From assembly GCA_004335735.1 (NCBI GenBank), contig QAXK01000427.1, positions 1 to 64,000 of the forward strand: a stretch of DNA of 64,000 nucleotides, in the 5' to 3' direction. Under the pieces are notes generated by a model. It was not told where the DNA came from and made no database searches. It saw only the letters and a list, made by a program, of their open reading frames with translations. Positions within the stretch are counted from its first letter, which is position 1. The number at the start of each line of letters is the position of its first letter. Below, in pieces: positions 1 to 11,165 of this stretch. The DNA is from Chlorella sp. KRBP (lineage: Eukaryota; Chlorophyta; Trebouxiophyceae; Chlorellales; Chlorellaceae). Both the position numbers and the translations under genes were made by a program.

Positions 1-180
1 CCAAAGTCCGCCACCTGCAGGTGTTGGTGCGTCGGTGCGTGGCACACGGCGCACAATCACTTGTCCGCTCGACCCCTCCTTCCTCGTCCTCTGCCGCTGC
101 CATTGGTGCAGTCACGTCTCTAACGCCAGCTCCGTCGCTGCCACCAGATCCCAATCAGAGCCCGCAAGAAAGCGCCTCAC

Positions 181-3100
181 CTTGGCCACGTAGTCCTTGG
201 CCACGTGGTGCCCATCAAACGCCTCGCTGACGCCGCTGCACTGCACGCCCAGCTCATCCACCACCACCTCGTGCCCTCCCTTGCAGGCAGTGGCGGCGGC
301 TGCCCCGCCCAGCAGCACAGACACGTGCGGCGGGGGCTTGATGGGCGAGGCGGGCAGCTTTGGCAGGCCCAGGGAAGGGCGGGGCGAGAGGAGGGCAGAG
401 GCGGCGAGGGTGGCGGGCTTGGTGGTGGTGGGCTGCTTGCGCTGCAGCATGACGTTGTCGAGCTTGAGGTCTGCAGGTGCACCGCACGCATGTTTGCAGG
501 ACGGCAAGAATGCTGCAGTCAGCAGTGGTGTGTTGCTTGTGTGAGGAGCGCACAAGGAGATGCATCGGAGATGCATGATTTTGGGCAAAGATGTGAGACG
601 CCGCACCTCCGTGGATGACGCCCTGGGAGTGCAGGTAGGCCAGGCCCGCCGCCACGTCGCGCGCGTGCTGCAGCACCGCCACCTGCACAGCACGCGTTGC
701 ACAGCAAGCACGCGTCGTTGATGCTGATGCCTGCCCACCTGGCATCACTGCTGCACTCCACTGGCAGGTTCGACTGACACTGCGGCTGGCCACCTTGCGA
801 GCTTCGTACACACGCGTGCTGCCTTGGTTACTGCGACCTGAAGCCCCATTTGCAAGCTACACACACACGTGCGCACTCACCATGTTGACGTTTGGCTCCG
901 TCGACTCCAGGCTACCCGCCTCCGTGCTGTCCCCTCCGCCCACCATTGGTGACGTGGCGCTGCCGCCGCTGCCGCCGGCAGTGGGGCTCTCAGCGGTGGC
1001 GCTCGTGCGCGTGCCCAGCGCGTCAGTCGCAGTGGTGGCGGAGGCAGGCAGGCGGTAGGCGCCGGCGGCCAGGGCGGCGGCCATGGACCCACCCTCACAC
1101 AGCTCCATGGCGATCCAGGTCTGCGAGGAATTGGTGAGGGGGGAAGCAGGCAAGGGAGGCGGTGGGGGCACTTTTGCTGTTGGCGTGCTGGTGTGTGTGG
1201 TACAGGAGCAGGTGTTACAAAGCATGCGGTCTGTGATGCATCACGGTGCCACAGAGTGGTAGGGCACACTGGCTTGTCCATTGAACGCCCCCTCTCCCAC
1301 ACCGCACACTCACCTCGGTCATCTTGCCGAGGCGGTGCATGCCGCCACCGTAGGGCACCTCCGGAGAGCCCACCGTCACCACCGCAGCACCTCCACCCAC
1401 GCCGCCAGCAGCACCAGCAGCGGGAGGGGACGTGGCGTGCGCCGCATTTGGCCGCAGCAGCTTGCTGGTGGGGGTGCTAGGCGAGCTGGGGCCGCGCGGC
1501 GCAAGGTGGGGCTTGACAGCGCCAGCAGCGGAGGGGCTGGTGGGCTCTCCTGCACTGCCAGGCACCTGGTCGAGGGTCAGGGAGTTCGGGAGCGTGGCGG
1601 TGGCGCCGTCGCACAGCAGCCTTGAGCCAGGGGCGGCGCACAGCGTGTTGTGGTTGAAGGTCATCTCCACGGACGCCTGGGACACGCAGCCACTGGCGAG
1701 CGAGGCGCGCTGCTGCAGCAGCGGCTGCGGTGGCGGCGGCTGGGTGGAGAGGGCAGCTGCTGCGGCGACGGTGGCAGCGGTGTTGCGGCCCGGCGCATGC
1801 ACCTGCACCTGCCACCCGTCCGTCTCCTGCTCCTTGCCGCCTGCCGCTGCTGCACCCGTAGCAACTGCGGCGGCAGCTGCCGTGGGGACCTCGCCGCTGT
1901 CCACGCTCTGCAGCTGCATCCACTGCGCCGTTCCACGCACAGCGGGTGCAGTAGGTGCGGCGGGCACGGCGCCACTGGCCACACCGGCGCCACCGACGGC
2001 AGAGACCAGCCTGAGGCGCGCGTTTGCCAGCTCCAGGCTGTCCGTGGCGTGCAGCACAGGCGTGATGATTGCGTGCGCCCGCTCCTCCTGCGCGTACTGG
2101 TGCGGGTACTGGCGGCGCAGTGTGGCACCTGGGTGGATGTCGGTGAGCGCGCCGAGCGACGTGCGGACGTTGACGCGGAACATGAGCTGGTTTGAGTGGG
2201 CGGCGTTGGGGGCGGGAGGGGAGGAGGTGGGCGTGGTGCCGGCGGGTGGTGGTTGCGGCAGGGAGAGGCGGGTGAATGGGCGCATGGCGGGGGTGGTGGG
2301 CGTGGCGCCGATGGAAGCTGGGGAGAAGACGCCCGTGGTGTGGGTGGCGGTGGGGAGGCGGGAGGTGAAGGGGATGGTGCTGTGGGTGGTGTGGGCGTGG
2401 GTGGTGAAGGTGGCGGTGGTGGCGCCCTTGGTGGTGGCGGTGGGGTGGCAGGCGTTGCTGCTGGACGCGGCGATGGCCTTGGTGCCAGCCTGAACGTGTG
2501 TGTGTGCGTGTGGCAAGCAAGCACCAGTCAAGCCATGCAGGTGGATCCTGACGCAACCCTTGGTCTGGTGTGTGTGCGCTTGCAAACGGAGCGGCCCAGC
2601 CGCGGCAACCAAGGCAGCACGGATCAGCAGCGAGGTGTACAGTGAACAGTGCAGGTAAGAGACACCAGGCGCACACCTGGTGCATGTTCTTGCTGGTGAA
2701 GCTGGCCTGGCCCACCCGCGCCTTGACGTGGAAAAAGGTGCGCACAACGTTGTCGTGGTCGAACCCGGCGCTCAGCTGCAGCTCGTTGGCCACGCGCGTG
2801 GCGTCGGTGGCAGAGTGGAGCAGCACCTTGACTGCCACCTGCAGTGTGCGCATGCGTACGCGTTTGCATGCCGTGGCACACTAGGGCTCACTGCAAGGCA
2901 CCACTGTTGCACCATTCTTGCTGTCAAAGAGCACTTTTCAACCGCACCTTGCGTCCGTTGCACGTGCCGACGTACACGCGTCCGTAGCTGCCCACCCCGA
3001 TGAGCTGGCCCAGCACGATGCCGCCAGGGCGCGGCGCCAGCAGCATGGACAGGGAGCGGCGCGCGCCCGTCACGGCGCCACCCAGGTTGAGCACCAGCGC

Positions 3101-5284
3101 CCTGTGTGGTACGCACAAGTCATCACCACGCACACACATGGGCCGCCCCATTTGCAAGGGCACGCACACAAACACGCATGTCACGCAAGATGTGGTGGAG
3201 CATGCACAAGCGCTTGGCTAAGGCTGCCCAGGGAGCATCACAAGCAGCGCAGCACGCTTGTTGCACGCTGCCCCGCTATGCACGTGGGGCGCACACACAA
3301 ACACGCTCACTTGAGTCTGTCCTCTTGAGAAGAAGGCCGGCGTGGCCCCACGTCCATGGAGACGCGCAGGTCCTCACTGTGGCGCCCCCCGCACACGACG
3401 GGAGCGGCGGCACGGGCCAGGTGGGAGGCCCAAGTGGACTTGAGCACGCCGGACAGCTCGTGCGGCGCGCGGCTCACCAGCCAGCAGCAGCGGGCCAGCA
3501 CCAGCACGGCCGCCGCTGCGCGCGGACAAGGTGCGGGTGAGCAGCCACAAGCATGCACCTTTGGGGAGCCGTAGGTGTGTGGCACGCATGAGTGCTGCGG
3601 TTGCGCTCCACCATGGCAGACGAGCTGGAGCACTGACCTGCGGCGATGATGACGGTGGGAAGAAGCCAGGACAGGAGCTTGAGCGAGTGGTCCGAGTTGT
3701 CGTCTTGTGGGGCGGACGTGGTGCCAGTAGGGGGTGAGGCAGGCGGAGCGCTGGTGATGCCGTGCCTGCAGCCACGGGGTCAGTGCCAATGTGTGTGTGT
3801 ATGAGCAGCCGCTGCAAGCGATGGCCTGGCACCTGAAGAGCAGAGCATGCACCTCTTGTCGAGCGCCTTCTGGATGCACTCAGTCATGGGCGTGGTGACG
3901 AGGCACACGGGCGACACCTGCGCAGGCCGGCACGCACATGCGCGAGGCAATGTGATGCGAAAGTGATGCGGCGGCACGACACCTCGTCACGGCTACAGCA
4001 TGCGGCGCTCGCCTGGTCATCGTAGATGATGAGCGTGCGCCGCCACCACATGACGTAGCCGCCCACGGTGTCCTGAGTGATGGGAACCTGCAGTGATGGG
4101 AGCCAGCCACGCGCACACGATGTCAGCGGTGCACTCGCCCAGGTGCTACAGCCACCTGCGGGACAGGGCCCAACGCACCTGGAACCCGACATCCGTCAGC
4201 AGGCCAGCGACAGGGAAGCAGCGCGAAGCGTTGCCGCCGCTGCTGGCGTCGGTGGTGGCGTTGGCGGTGACGTTGGGCATGCACCATGGCGACGGCAGGA
4301 GGGTGAAGAGCTGCTGGCTGGGCGGCTGGCCACCGCTGCTGCCGGTAACGTTGCCGCCACCACCCACGGGGCTGGAGGCGTTGCCAGGGCTTGATGCTTG
4401 GAGCTCCTGAGGGTTGCTGGGCGGGAGGAGTGGGCTGCGGTCGATGGTGAGGAAGAACATGCCCACAGCCTTGGAGGGCGGCGCCACCTGCGTGAGGCAT
4501 TGGCAGGAGCAGGAACAGCAGGTGAATGAGTCTGTCTGGCCAGGAGGAGAGGGGGCTGGCAGGAAGCTGGGCCATCTCTTGAACTCGCCTCGTTGTGCAT
4601 CACGGCGTCCTGAAGGAGCACGACGCCTGGTGCCTGCGGGTCGCTGCTGGTCACGAGGCCGATCGGGATGCCGTGCTCGGCCTGCGAGCAGTGGTGGCGG
4701 GGGCGCTGGCGTGACTCGGCGGCGAGGCTGTTGCGCGGCGGGCCGCTCGAAGCTCGAACCATCCCCCCGCACCTTGTAGATCTCGACCTCCTGGATGGTG
4801 AGCCACACGCCGGGCGCCAGCTTGAAGACACCTGCACAGCGCTCGTGCAGGCAGGCGCGCACGCGAGCGGTCGCAAGACGAATCACTGGGGCCACTTCGA
4901 ACCTGTCCCACCCTTCCCGCAAGGCTCCTCACCGAACGCGTACGCAAAGTCGATCAGCGGGCGGCAGGCCAGTCCGTCCGCTGGCCGCACCGTCACGTTG
5001 CGCGCCAGGCTGAGCGGTGCTCCTGCGGCCTCCCACACGTAGTGCCCCGCGACGATCGAGCAGCTCGCGACCAGGACCACCCACGGCTCGCTCAGAGGCG
5101 CGCCGCTCGTCGCCGCAGCCTCCAGGGCCTGTGCCAGCTCCTCGCCGCTCGCCACGCGCGTGGTGGTGCCATTCTGCGCCAGGAGAGGAGGTGCGCCTTG
5201 CGCAGCCAGCGCGGGAGCGCGCAGCAGAGCGATCGCCAGGAGGAGAACGAGCACGGACAGCAGGCTGTGATGAGTGCGCGCCAT
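181..5284 (-). CDS. Receptor-like protein kinase, type I membrane (3' end outside window)
   Basis: Exons I can join in frame: 4933-5284, 4773-4831, 4589-4681, 4179-4487, 3983-4087, 3853-3917, 3638-3765, 3311-3515, 2948-3101, 2677-2838, 1314-2489, 881-1120, 607-682, 181-470 (1138 codons). The protein opens with a signal peptide (MARTHHSLLSVLVLLLAIAL). An ectodomain of about 325 residues rich in N-glycosylation sites follows, then a membrane span across exons 7-8 (LLSWLLPTVIIAA plus AAVLVLARCCWLV). The cytoplasmic kinase domain has the glycine loop IGVGSYGRVYVG, the VAVK lysine, hinge AMELCEGG and catalytic loop HGDLKLDNVML, where HRD is replaced by HGD. Exon 14 ends at a donor after VAK, so the DFG exon should lie left of base 1. 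Exon 11 (392 codons, Ala/Pro/Thr-rich) is a huge insertion between beta4 and beta5. Intron 3 uses a GC donor. The ligand is unknown; kinase assignment is firm, the ectodomain family is not recognised. Confidence 0.85.
816..872 (-). repeat. Intronic GCTTGCAAAYGGGGC repeat, copy 1
   Basis: Lies in the receptor-kinase intron just downstream of the exon 12 donor. On the minus strand it reads TGTGTGTAGCTTGCAAATGG followed by GGCTTCAGG and an AACCAAGGCAGCACG block. It matches the copies near 2561, 7622, 42452, 57838, 58095, 58529 and 59618. Confidence 0.75.
2561..2636 (+). repeat. Intronic GCTTGCAAAYGGGGC repeat, copy 2 (antisense to host gene)
   Basis: Lies between receptor-kinase exons 10 and 11. 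It has the GT-rich left end, the core GCTTGCAAACGGAGC, then AACCAAGGCAGCACGGATCA and GCAGCGAGGTG. It is one of the most complete copies and runs opposite to the gene. Confidence 0.75.
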
Positions 5285-5492
5285 CTTCTTGCGTGCTGTC
5301 GAGTGCGCGCAGAGGAGGTGTGGATCGCTCTTCTGCACCGCGGAGGCCCTCATGCAGGTCTGGTGATCCAGCAGCTCACAATCCTTCCAAAAGTCCGTGA
5401 TGCGCTCGCTGCAGGCTCCTCAAACCATCCGCACTACTGCTGCCAGAGGGAGGAGGAGGGCCGCATGCGCAGCGTCCGCGCCGGCCACGACC
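5285..5492. promoter_or_regulatory. Divergent promoter, receptor kinase / CHK-like kinase
   Basis: Only 208 bp separate the two start codons, so both promoters and both 5' UTRs must fit here or overlap. I see no clear TATA box. Inferred from geometry only. Confidence 0.5.
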
Positions 5493-8400
5493 ATGGCGTC
5501 GAGCGTCGAGCACGTGCCGTGGCTGCATGACGTCGATGCGGCCTTTCTTTCTGCAGCCGTCAACGCCCCAGTCAGCAGCTTCACCGTCAGCGATGCCCGG
5601 GAGCTGGACCAGAGCGACTGCTGCGTGCTCAGCATCAGCGTGCGGGGCAACGACACGCCGCTCCGTGCGCTGCTCAAGCGCTACAACCTGCCAAGACTCA
5701 GGCAGCGCTTCAGCAAGCCTGACAGCAAGTGGTTGATCAGCGCCCAGTCGTTCCAGAACGAGTGGGCGTTCCTTCGGGCGCGTGGCGAGCTGGAGCGGCT
5801 GCACGCGTTCCTGCAGCCGCACGGGGGCGTGCCACGCGTCTATTACGCGCACAGCTACAACAGCACCGCAGAGTGGCTGGACTGCAAGGTGCGTGGTGTT
5901 GGGGGGTGGGCAGGTGAAGAGTGCTGTCGGGCGCACGCAACAGTGCGGACCCACTACTGCCTACACAATGCAGTACGACTTCATTTTTGAGCTGCTGGGC
6001 CCGGAGCGGTACTACCAGAGCAGCCAGCTGGACCTGGAGGAGGCCCAGGCCGCGCTCACGCTGCTGGCGCGCTTCCACGCCTTTTTCTGGCGCGACGCGG
6101 ACGCGGGGGCAGGCAGCATGGCACAGGGACCAGCAGCAGCGGCAGCAGCAACTGGGTCAGAAACAGGACAGCAGCAGCAAGAGGAGCAACAGCAGCTGGA
6201 GGAGCGGGAGGCGCAGTGGTGCGGCGTGTTCCCGCGTGGCTGCTGGTGGCGAAAGGCGCTGCGCCCCACCGTCAGGTGAGTGATTGGCATCTGCTTGGAT
6301 GCTGAGCCTCTTGTTGTCCACAGGTGAGCTGCTCCTCATGTAGGCTGACTCATGCTTTCTCACAGACGCGGTGCTGCCAGTGGGGAAGCATCGTCCGTGG
6401 CTGCAAGCAGGTCGTGCATGCCCTGGGCGTGCATGCCCTGGGTGGTGCTCATGTCATCATTGCATGGCGTTCACGACAGGTTTCATGGGTGATGCTGCAG
6501 CCTGCGTGTCCGTTGTTGCTGTTGCCCTGCAGGTATCAGCGCATACCAGAGGCATTCACCGGTCTGTGCCACAGCTTCCCCGACACGTCGCTGTTTGGGC
6601 GCCTGGACACGGCAGCCAACCACCAGGCCATGCAGAGACTCAGGGACAGGCAAGTCTTGGTGCCGGGTGATGCAAACCTTCCTTGCTGCTGATCCTTGTT
6701 GCTGATCCTTGCTGCTGATCTTGGTGCCCTGACGGGGCGGTGGGCCACCCCGCTACGCAAGGAGCACACAATCAGTGTGCGCATGAGCCACGAGAGGGTG
6801 ACCTGGCCTCGGCCCTTCGAGCGCAGCCCCAGACAAGCAATGTGCACTGGCGTGAACTTTGCTTGGCGCGGCCTGCCTGGCAATCTTTTGTGACGGCTGC
6901 AGCATCATGACACCTGTCGTGAACGACATGCAACGATGAGGTGGTCAGGATACGACACTGTGCATGCTGCTGCGCCCCTTGCCTGCCTGTGCCCCGCAGC
7001 GTGGACGCCATCAACCAGGCGATTGAGCAGGCGCCTGACCGGACCATGGTGCACGGAGACCCTAAGGTGGGCGAGGCGCTCGCCATGCGTACCCTAAACA
7101 GCTCGGCAGAACCACAGCACTCTTCTCGCCAGCAGTAGCAGCAGCGGCAGCAGCACGAAGCAGGGGCATTCCGTGTGCTCCTCTGTAGCAGCGGTCTGCT
7201 GCCTGACGGCCATCTGCCCGCCAGGCGCGTGTGTGTGTGCCATTTGCCAGGTGCCCGCCTGCTGCATGCGCGCCTGCAGACGTCCAACCTGTTCTTCACA
7301 CGTGGAGGCACAGATGAGCCGTTGAGCTGCTACGGCATTGACTTCCAGTGGGCGGGCAGGGCACCCAGCGGCCTCGCTGACGTAGTGTACTGTGAGTGGG
7401 GCCAGCGCTTGCTCTGTTGGTTGGTAGGAGCAAGGGGCGCCGTTGGGTTGGCTGATGTGGTGTACTGTGAGTGGGACCAGTGCTTGTTCACCGCTTGGTT
7501 CAGGCAGGAGCAGGAGCAGAGGCCCCAGCGGAGTGGCTGACGTGGTACCACTATACTGTGAGTGGGGCCAGCCCTTGCTCTGTTAGTTAAGACAGGCGCT
7601 CTCTGCGCAGCATCACAACCTCGTAGTGTGTGTAGCTTACAAATGGGGCTTGAGGCCGCATCAATCAACCAGGGCAGCACAAGGTAGTGTGGCTTTGCCA
7701 CTGTACGAGCCTTGTGCGGTCTCTTCCTCAACACGCATGCCAGCATCCTCTTCGTACCCTTCCTTCTGCCCCGTTTGCAGGCGTGTTTGCTGGCGTGCGG
7801 CACGAGGTTCTGACCGGTGGTGCTGCTGGTGGGTCACCAGATGAGCTGCTGCAGCACTACATGGCACAGCTGCATCAAGCGCTCAGGGAGAGGGGAGTGG
7901 CTGACCCTGAAAAGGTGGCCAGCACGTGAGTGGTGGTGTAGGGGTTTGAGGGTGTACGGTAGTAGGGCTGGTGGGGCGGTGCGTGGTGCAGCCAGCAACT
8001 TGAGCGGTGCAGTGCCAGCGGGATGGATCGGTGGGGAGTCTGCAACAAGTGGACAAGCAAGTGGCAGGGGCCTTGCTGGCGCTGCCGACTGGGCAGGCAT
8101 CCCTGTGGCCTGTGATGAAAGAAAGCAAAGAAAGGGAGGGAACGCCGGTAGGCGTGATTGAGGAAGCTGTGCTGCAGGCCCCAGCTACCGTGTGGCCTGT
8201 GAAAGGCACCCAAGCAGATGTTAATCACCCTGTGGACCCCCCTGCTGCTGCTGACGCGTGCAGGCGCTGGCTGGAGGCGTGCTACCACCTCGAGGTGTGC
8301 GCTTACTGGGTGACAGCCCTGCCACAGCTGCTGGACGGGCTCACGCACGAAGTGGCTGCCAAAAACCTCGGACTGTGAGTGGTGGGGCTAGGGCTAGGGC

Positions 8401-8718
8401 TAGCGCCATCTGGGGTTAGGGTCAGGGTTGGGCTTGCTGTGCCTGGAGAGGCTCCCGGGCCGCGCTCTGCATGAAATGGCGCGGGCTGTGCTGAGTGCCC
8501 CTCTGCGGGCACCTCTGTTGTGGGCCCATCAGTGGTCATGCCGACGCTGTCATGATGTGCGCAGGTACGGATGGCTGACGCACGAGATGGTGCCCCAGTC
8601 CACGGCCCTGCTGTGTGGGCAGGCCCTGGCCAGCTGGGCCGTGGTGGAGGCGGGGGGTGGCCCCGCACAGCTGCTGGCCAGGGTGGCGAGCGGTGCTGCT
8701 GATGGTGACGCTTCCTGA
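5493..8718 (+). CDS. CHK/EcKL-like small-molecule kinase (aminoglycoside phosphotransferase fold)
   Basis: Exons 5493-5888, 5974-6275, 6533-6649, 7000-7066, 7280-7391, 7781-7925, 8264-8374, 8565-8718 join in frame to 467 residues. The Brenner-type catalytic loop is HGDPKTSN (about residues 290-297), split by intron 4. The metal-binding motif IDFQ follows at about 314-317. This HGD-x4-N plus DFQ arrangement is typical of the CHK kinase-like/EcKL (DUF1679-type) branch of the APH fold, whose members phosphorylate small hydroxylated substrates. The substrate here is unknown. A Gln-rich loop sits near residues 185-210. Intron 3 starts with GC (CAG then GCAAGT). Intron 5 carries tandem copies of the exon 5 tail. 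There is no obvious targeting peptide. The start was chosen as the first ATG before conserved-looking sequence and close to the divergent gene. Confidence 0.83.
7348..7586 (+). repeat. Three tandem copies of exon 5 tail plus donor site
   Basis: The true exon 5 end (GCTGACGTAGTGTACT before GTGAGTGG) is echoed at about 7436-7490 and 7521-7586. Both echoes retain the TACTGTGAGTGG donor and the following CAGYSCTTG text. They lie inside intron 5, about 85 bp apart. Confidence 0.85.
7622..7684 (+). repeat. Intronic GCTTGCAAAYGGGGC repeat, copy 3
   Basis: Lies in intron 5 of the CHK-like kinase gene, in sense orientation. It reads TGTGTGTAGCTTACAAATGG, then GGCTTGAGGCCGCATCAATC and AACCAGGGCAGCAC. 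It is nearly identical to the copy at 58095. Confidence 0.75.
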
Positions 8719-8999
8719 TGAATCCTTGGGTGTGATGCTGTTCCGTGCCACCAGCGGGCTCTTGCTGCTCTCTATCGCTGTGCGCATTGCTCATAGGGTG
8801 GGATATGTTCCTGCACTGCGGTCCTTCTTCTCTCTATGTCGCCCTGGCGCTGTGATTGTGCGTGCTCGTGCGCTGCCGTGGTGACTTCTCCGTGACCTCC
8901 TATGATTGTTGCCGCCTGTACCCCGGCATGTTGCAAAATGCCTCTCACCCACTGAAAAGCCGCAGCAGTCACGTAAACGGACCACTCTTCCACGCTCTG

Positions 9000-10994
9000 C
9001 TACTCTGCCCGCGCCTCCCTCTCCGCCGCCTGAGCCAGCGCCTTGAGCACCCCATACAGCGACCGGTTCAGCTGCCTGCTCTTGCGCATCACCATATCCA
9101 ACGCCGGCCCAGGCCCACCCTCCGCTCCGCTGCCACCACCCTCAGCCCCGCCGCTCGCCGCCGCACCCCTAGCGTGCGCCCCCACCGCACCCTCCCGCTG
9201 ACCACTCGCACCGCCCGCTGCCGCCGCCGCCGCCACCGCCGCCACCGCCACGCCCTTCCCGCTGCGCCGCCGTGACCTGGACCTTGCCGCCGCCTCCGCC
9301 AGAATGCTCTGCAGATCCTCCTCCCCTCCCGCAGCACCACCACCCTCCTCGCTACTGCTGCCGCCGCCGCCGGACCAGCTGCCTAGGGTTCCCTGCCCCT
9401 GCGGCTGCAGCTGCTGCAGCTCTGCGCGCGCCTGCTGGCACTGCCGCACCAGCACCCGAAACTGCTGCGGGGAGGGCAGCTGGCCGTTGCCGCTCGTCCA
9501 AGGCGCCGCCTCTGATGCTGCTGCTGCTGCGCCCTCCTGCTCCTCAGAGTCCTGCTGGGGGGAATCATTGGCACCTTGGGACGTGGGCTCCAACTTGTCC
9601 TGGTCTTGCGCCTCCTGGTCCTCATCATCTTCATCGTCCTCCTCCTCAAAGCTGCCGGATGGTGAGCTGCGGAGGGTGGGTTGTTGGTGCTGCTGGCGGG
9701 CGGACAGTTGCTGCAGCACCTCTTGCAGCGCGTCCTGCAGGAAAGAGGGTGTGTGTGCGTTGCGGAGGGTCAAGGCGAAGGGTGAAGGAGGGTGAACGAG
9801 GCTGCCCACAAGCGCTTCGATGCCTTGCGGTGAAAGGCTAGCGCATGCCTCCCTCCTGCGCTGACCTCCATTTCCACACCTACGCACCTGCTCCCCATCC
9901 AGCAGCGCGTCCCTCCAGGCCTCTGCCTGCTCCTGCACCCCGCGCTCCACGTACGAGTTGCTGCTGGTGCGAGACAGCTCCACAGCCTCCTGCACACCAG
10001 GCGCGGCAGACAATGATTCTTCAACTTGATTCTGGCACAGCTCCACAGCCGCCGCAAACTGGGTGGCACCGTGCAGCAACGATAATAGCATGAATGAATG
10101 TGGCGCGCTGCACTGCCAGTGAGTGCCCCACCGTGCTCTACCTCAAGCTTGCCCAGCCCCGGCTCATCCCTCTAGTGAGAGATGGACACACCCGGGCTCT
10201 TGGGGTGCTCTTTGGGGTGCTCTTTGCTTCAGCGCGCTCTTTAAGCCATGTCCCTCACCTCTAGCTTGCCCAGCGCCGGGTCGTCCAGCTGTGTGCGCAG
10301 CAGCTTGACCACCAAGCTCTCCTGCCGCTTGCGCCCCTACATACACGTTAACACAGCAGAGAGCATGCATGCGCTCGCTTACTTAAGGTCATCAGCGCTT
10401 CACGGCGCGACGGGCAGCACAAGGTGTACAAGCAAGCCATTTTCGCTTGCCCTCTGGACGTATGCTGTGCCTCCTTGGCCCCAGGCCGAGCACCTGCTGC
10501 ACTGTCCTGCTGCAATCCCCTGCACCTGCTGCAATAGCCGCAGCATCTGGTCACCTGGTTGGTGCGAGGCAGTCGCGCGGCCACCTTGACGGCCTCCACC
10601 ACCTCCTCCCCACACACAGGCTGCACCGCCTTGAGCTGCTTGTCGGTCATCTTGGTCATGCCAACCACCAGGTCACGCAGCGCCTTCTCTGCACGCTTGC
10701 AACGCGTGTTGCGAGGACGGCACCGTGTGGCTCGCTGGGGGCAGCGTGCCTGTGGCGCAGGCAGAGGCTGAGCTGAGGATGTGCTGCCATCCGTGCAGCC
10801 AGGTGTGCCATGCTGCAGCCCACACGCCACGCACCTTCGCGGCGCATGTGCGAGCGCACCCGCCGCTCGCCCGGCGCTCGCACCGGCTCCTTGAGCTCGG
10901 CGAAGCTGTAGGAGCACGAGCACTGCACCGTCCTGAGCCGCCCTGCTGCCCTGCTGACCCGGCCGCCAAGCAGCATCTGCCCGTGCGCCATCAT
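9000..10994 (-). CDS. DarP/YjgA (DUF615)-like ribosome-associated protein, probably plastid
   Basis: Exons 10835-10994, 10555-10688, 10259-10336, 9888-10058, 9000-9734 give 425 residues. Residues 54-180 follow the DarP/YjgA pattern: a helix like EKALRDLVVGMTKM, then a segment ending GRKRQESLVVKLLRTQLDDP (bacterial family: RRRQLQLIGKMLRQ), then a helix ending in WRDALLDGEQDALQEVLQQL (family: LRDRLIDQGDDAIAEVL). In bacteria this protein promotes 50S ribosome maturation. The first 35 residues are basic, Ser/Ala-rich and acid-free, as expected for a transit peptide. An acidic Glu/Asp/Gln-rich insertion and an Ala/Gly stretch separate the last conserved helices (FRVLVRQCQQARAE and KSRQLNRSLYGVLKAL). 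Plastid location and 50S role are inferred. It shares a 171-bp divergent promoter with the methyltransferase gene. Confidence 0.72.
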
Positions 10995-11165
10995 TTGGCC
11001 GTGCGCCGTCGCCGCCGCAGCGCCAATTGCGGGGGCGTGTGAAAGTAGCGGTGCTGTGTCGTGCGACGGCGCTCGGAATCCTTCTGCGCTGCGCTGCGGT
11101 GGCACGGGCTCGCCACGGTCTTGTGCAAGTGCATGCACAGCAGAGGAGCAGCAAATGCAAAGTGG
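10995..11165. promoter_or_regulatory. Divergent promoter, DarP-like / methyltransferase
   Basis: 171 bp separate the two start codons. An alternative in-frame ATG for the plus gene at 11133 would shrink it further. Inferred from geometry. Confidence 0.45.
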
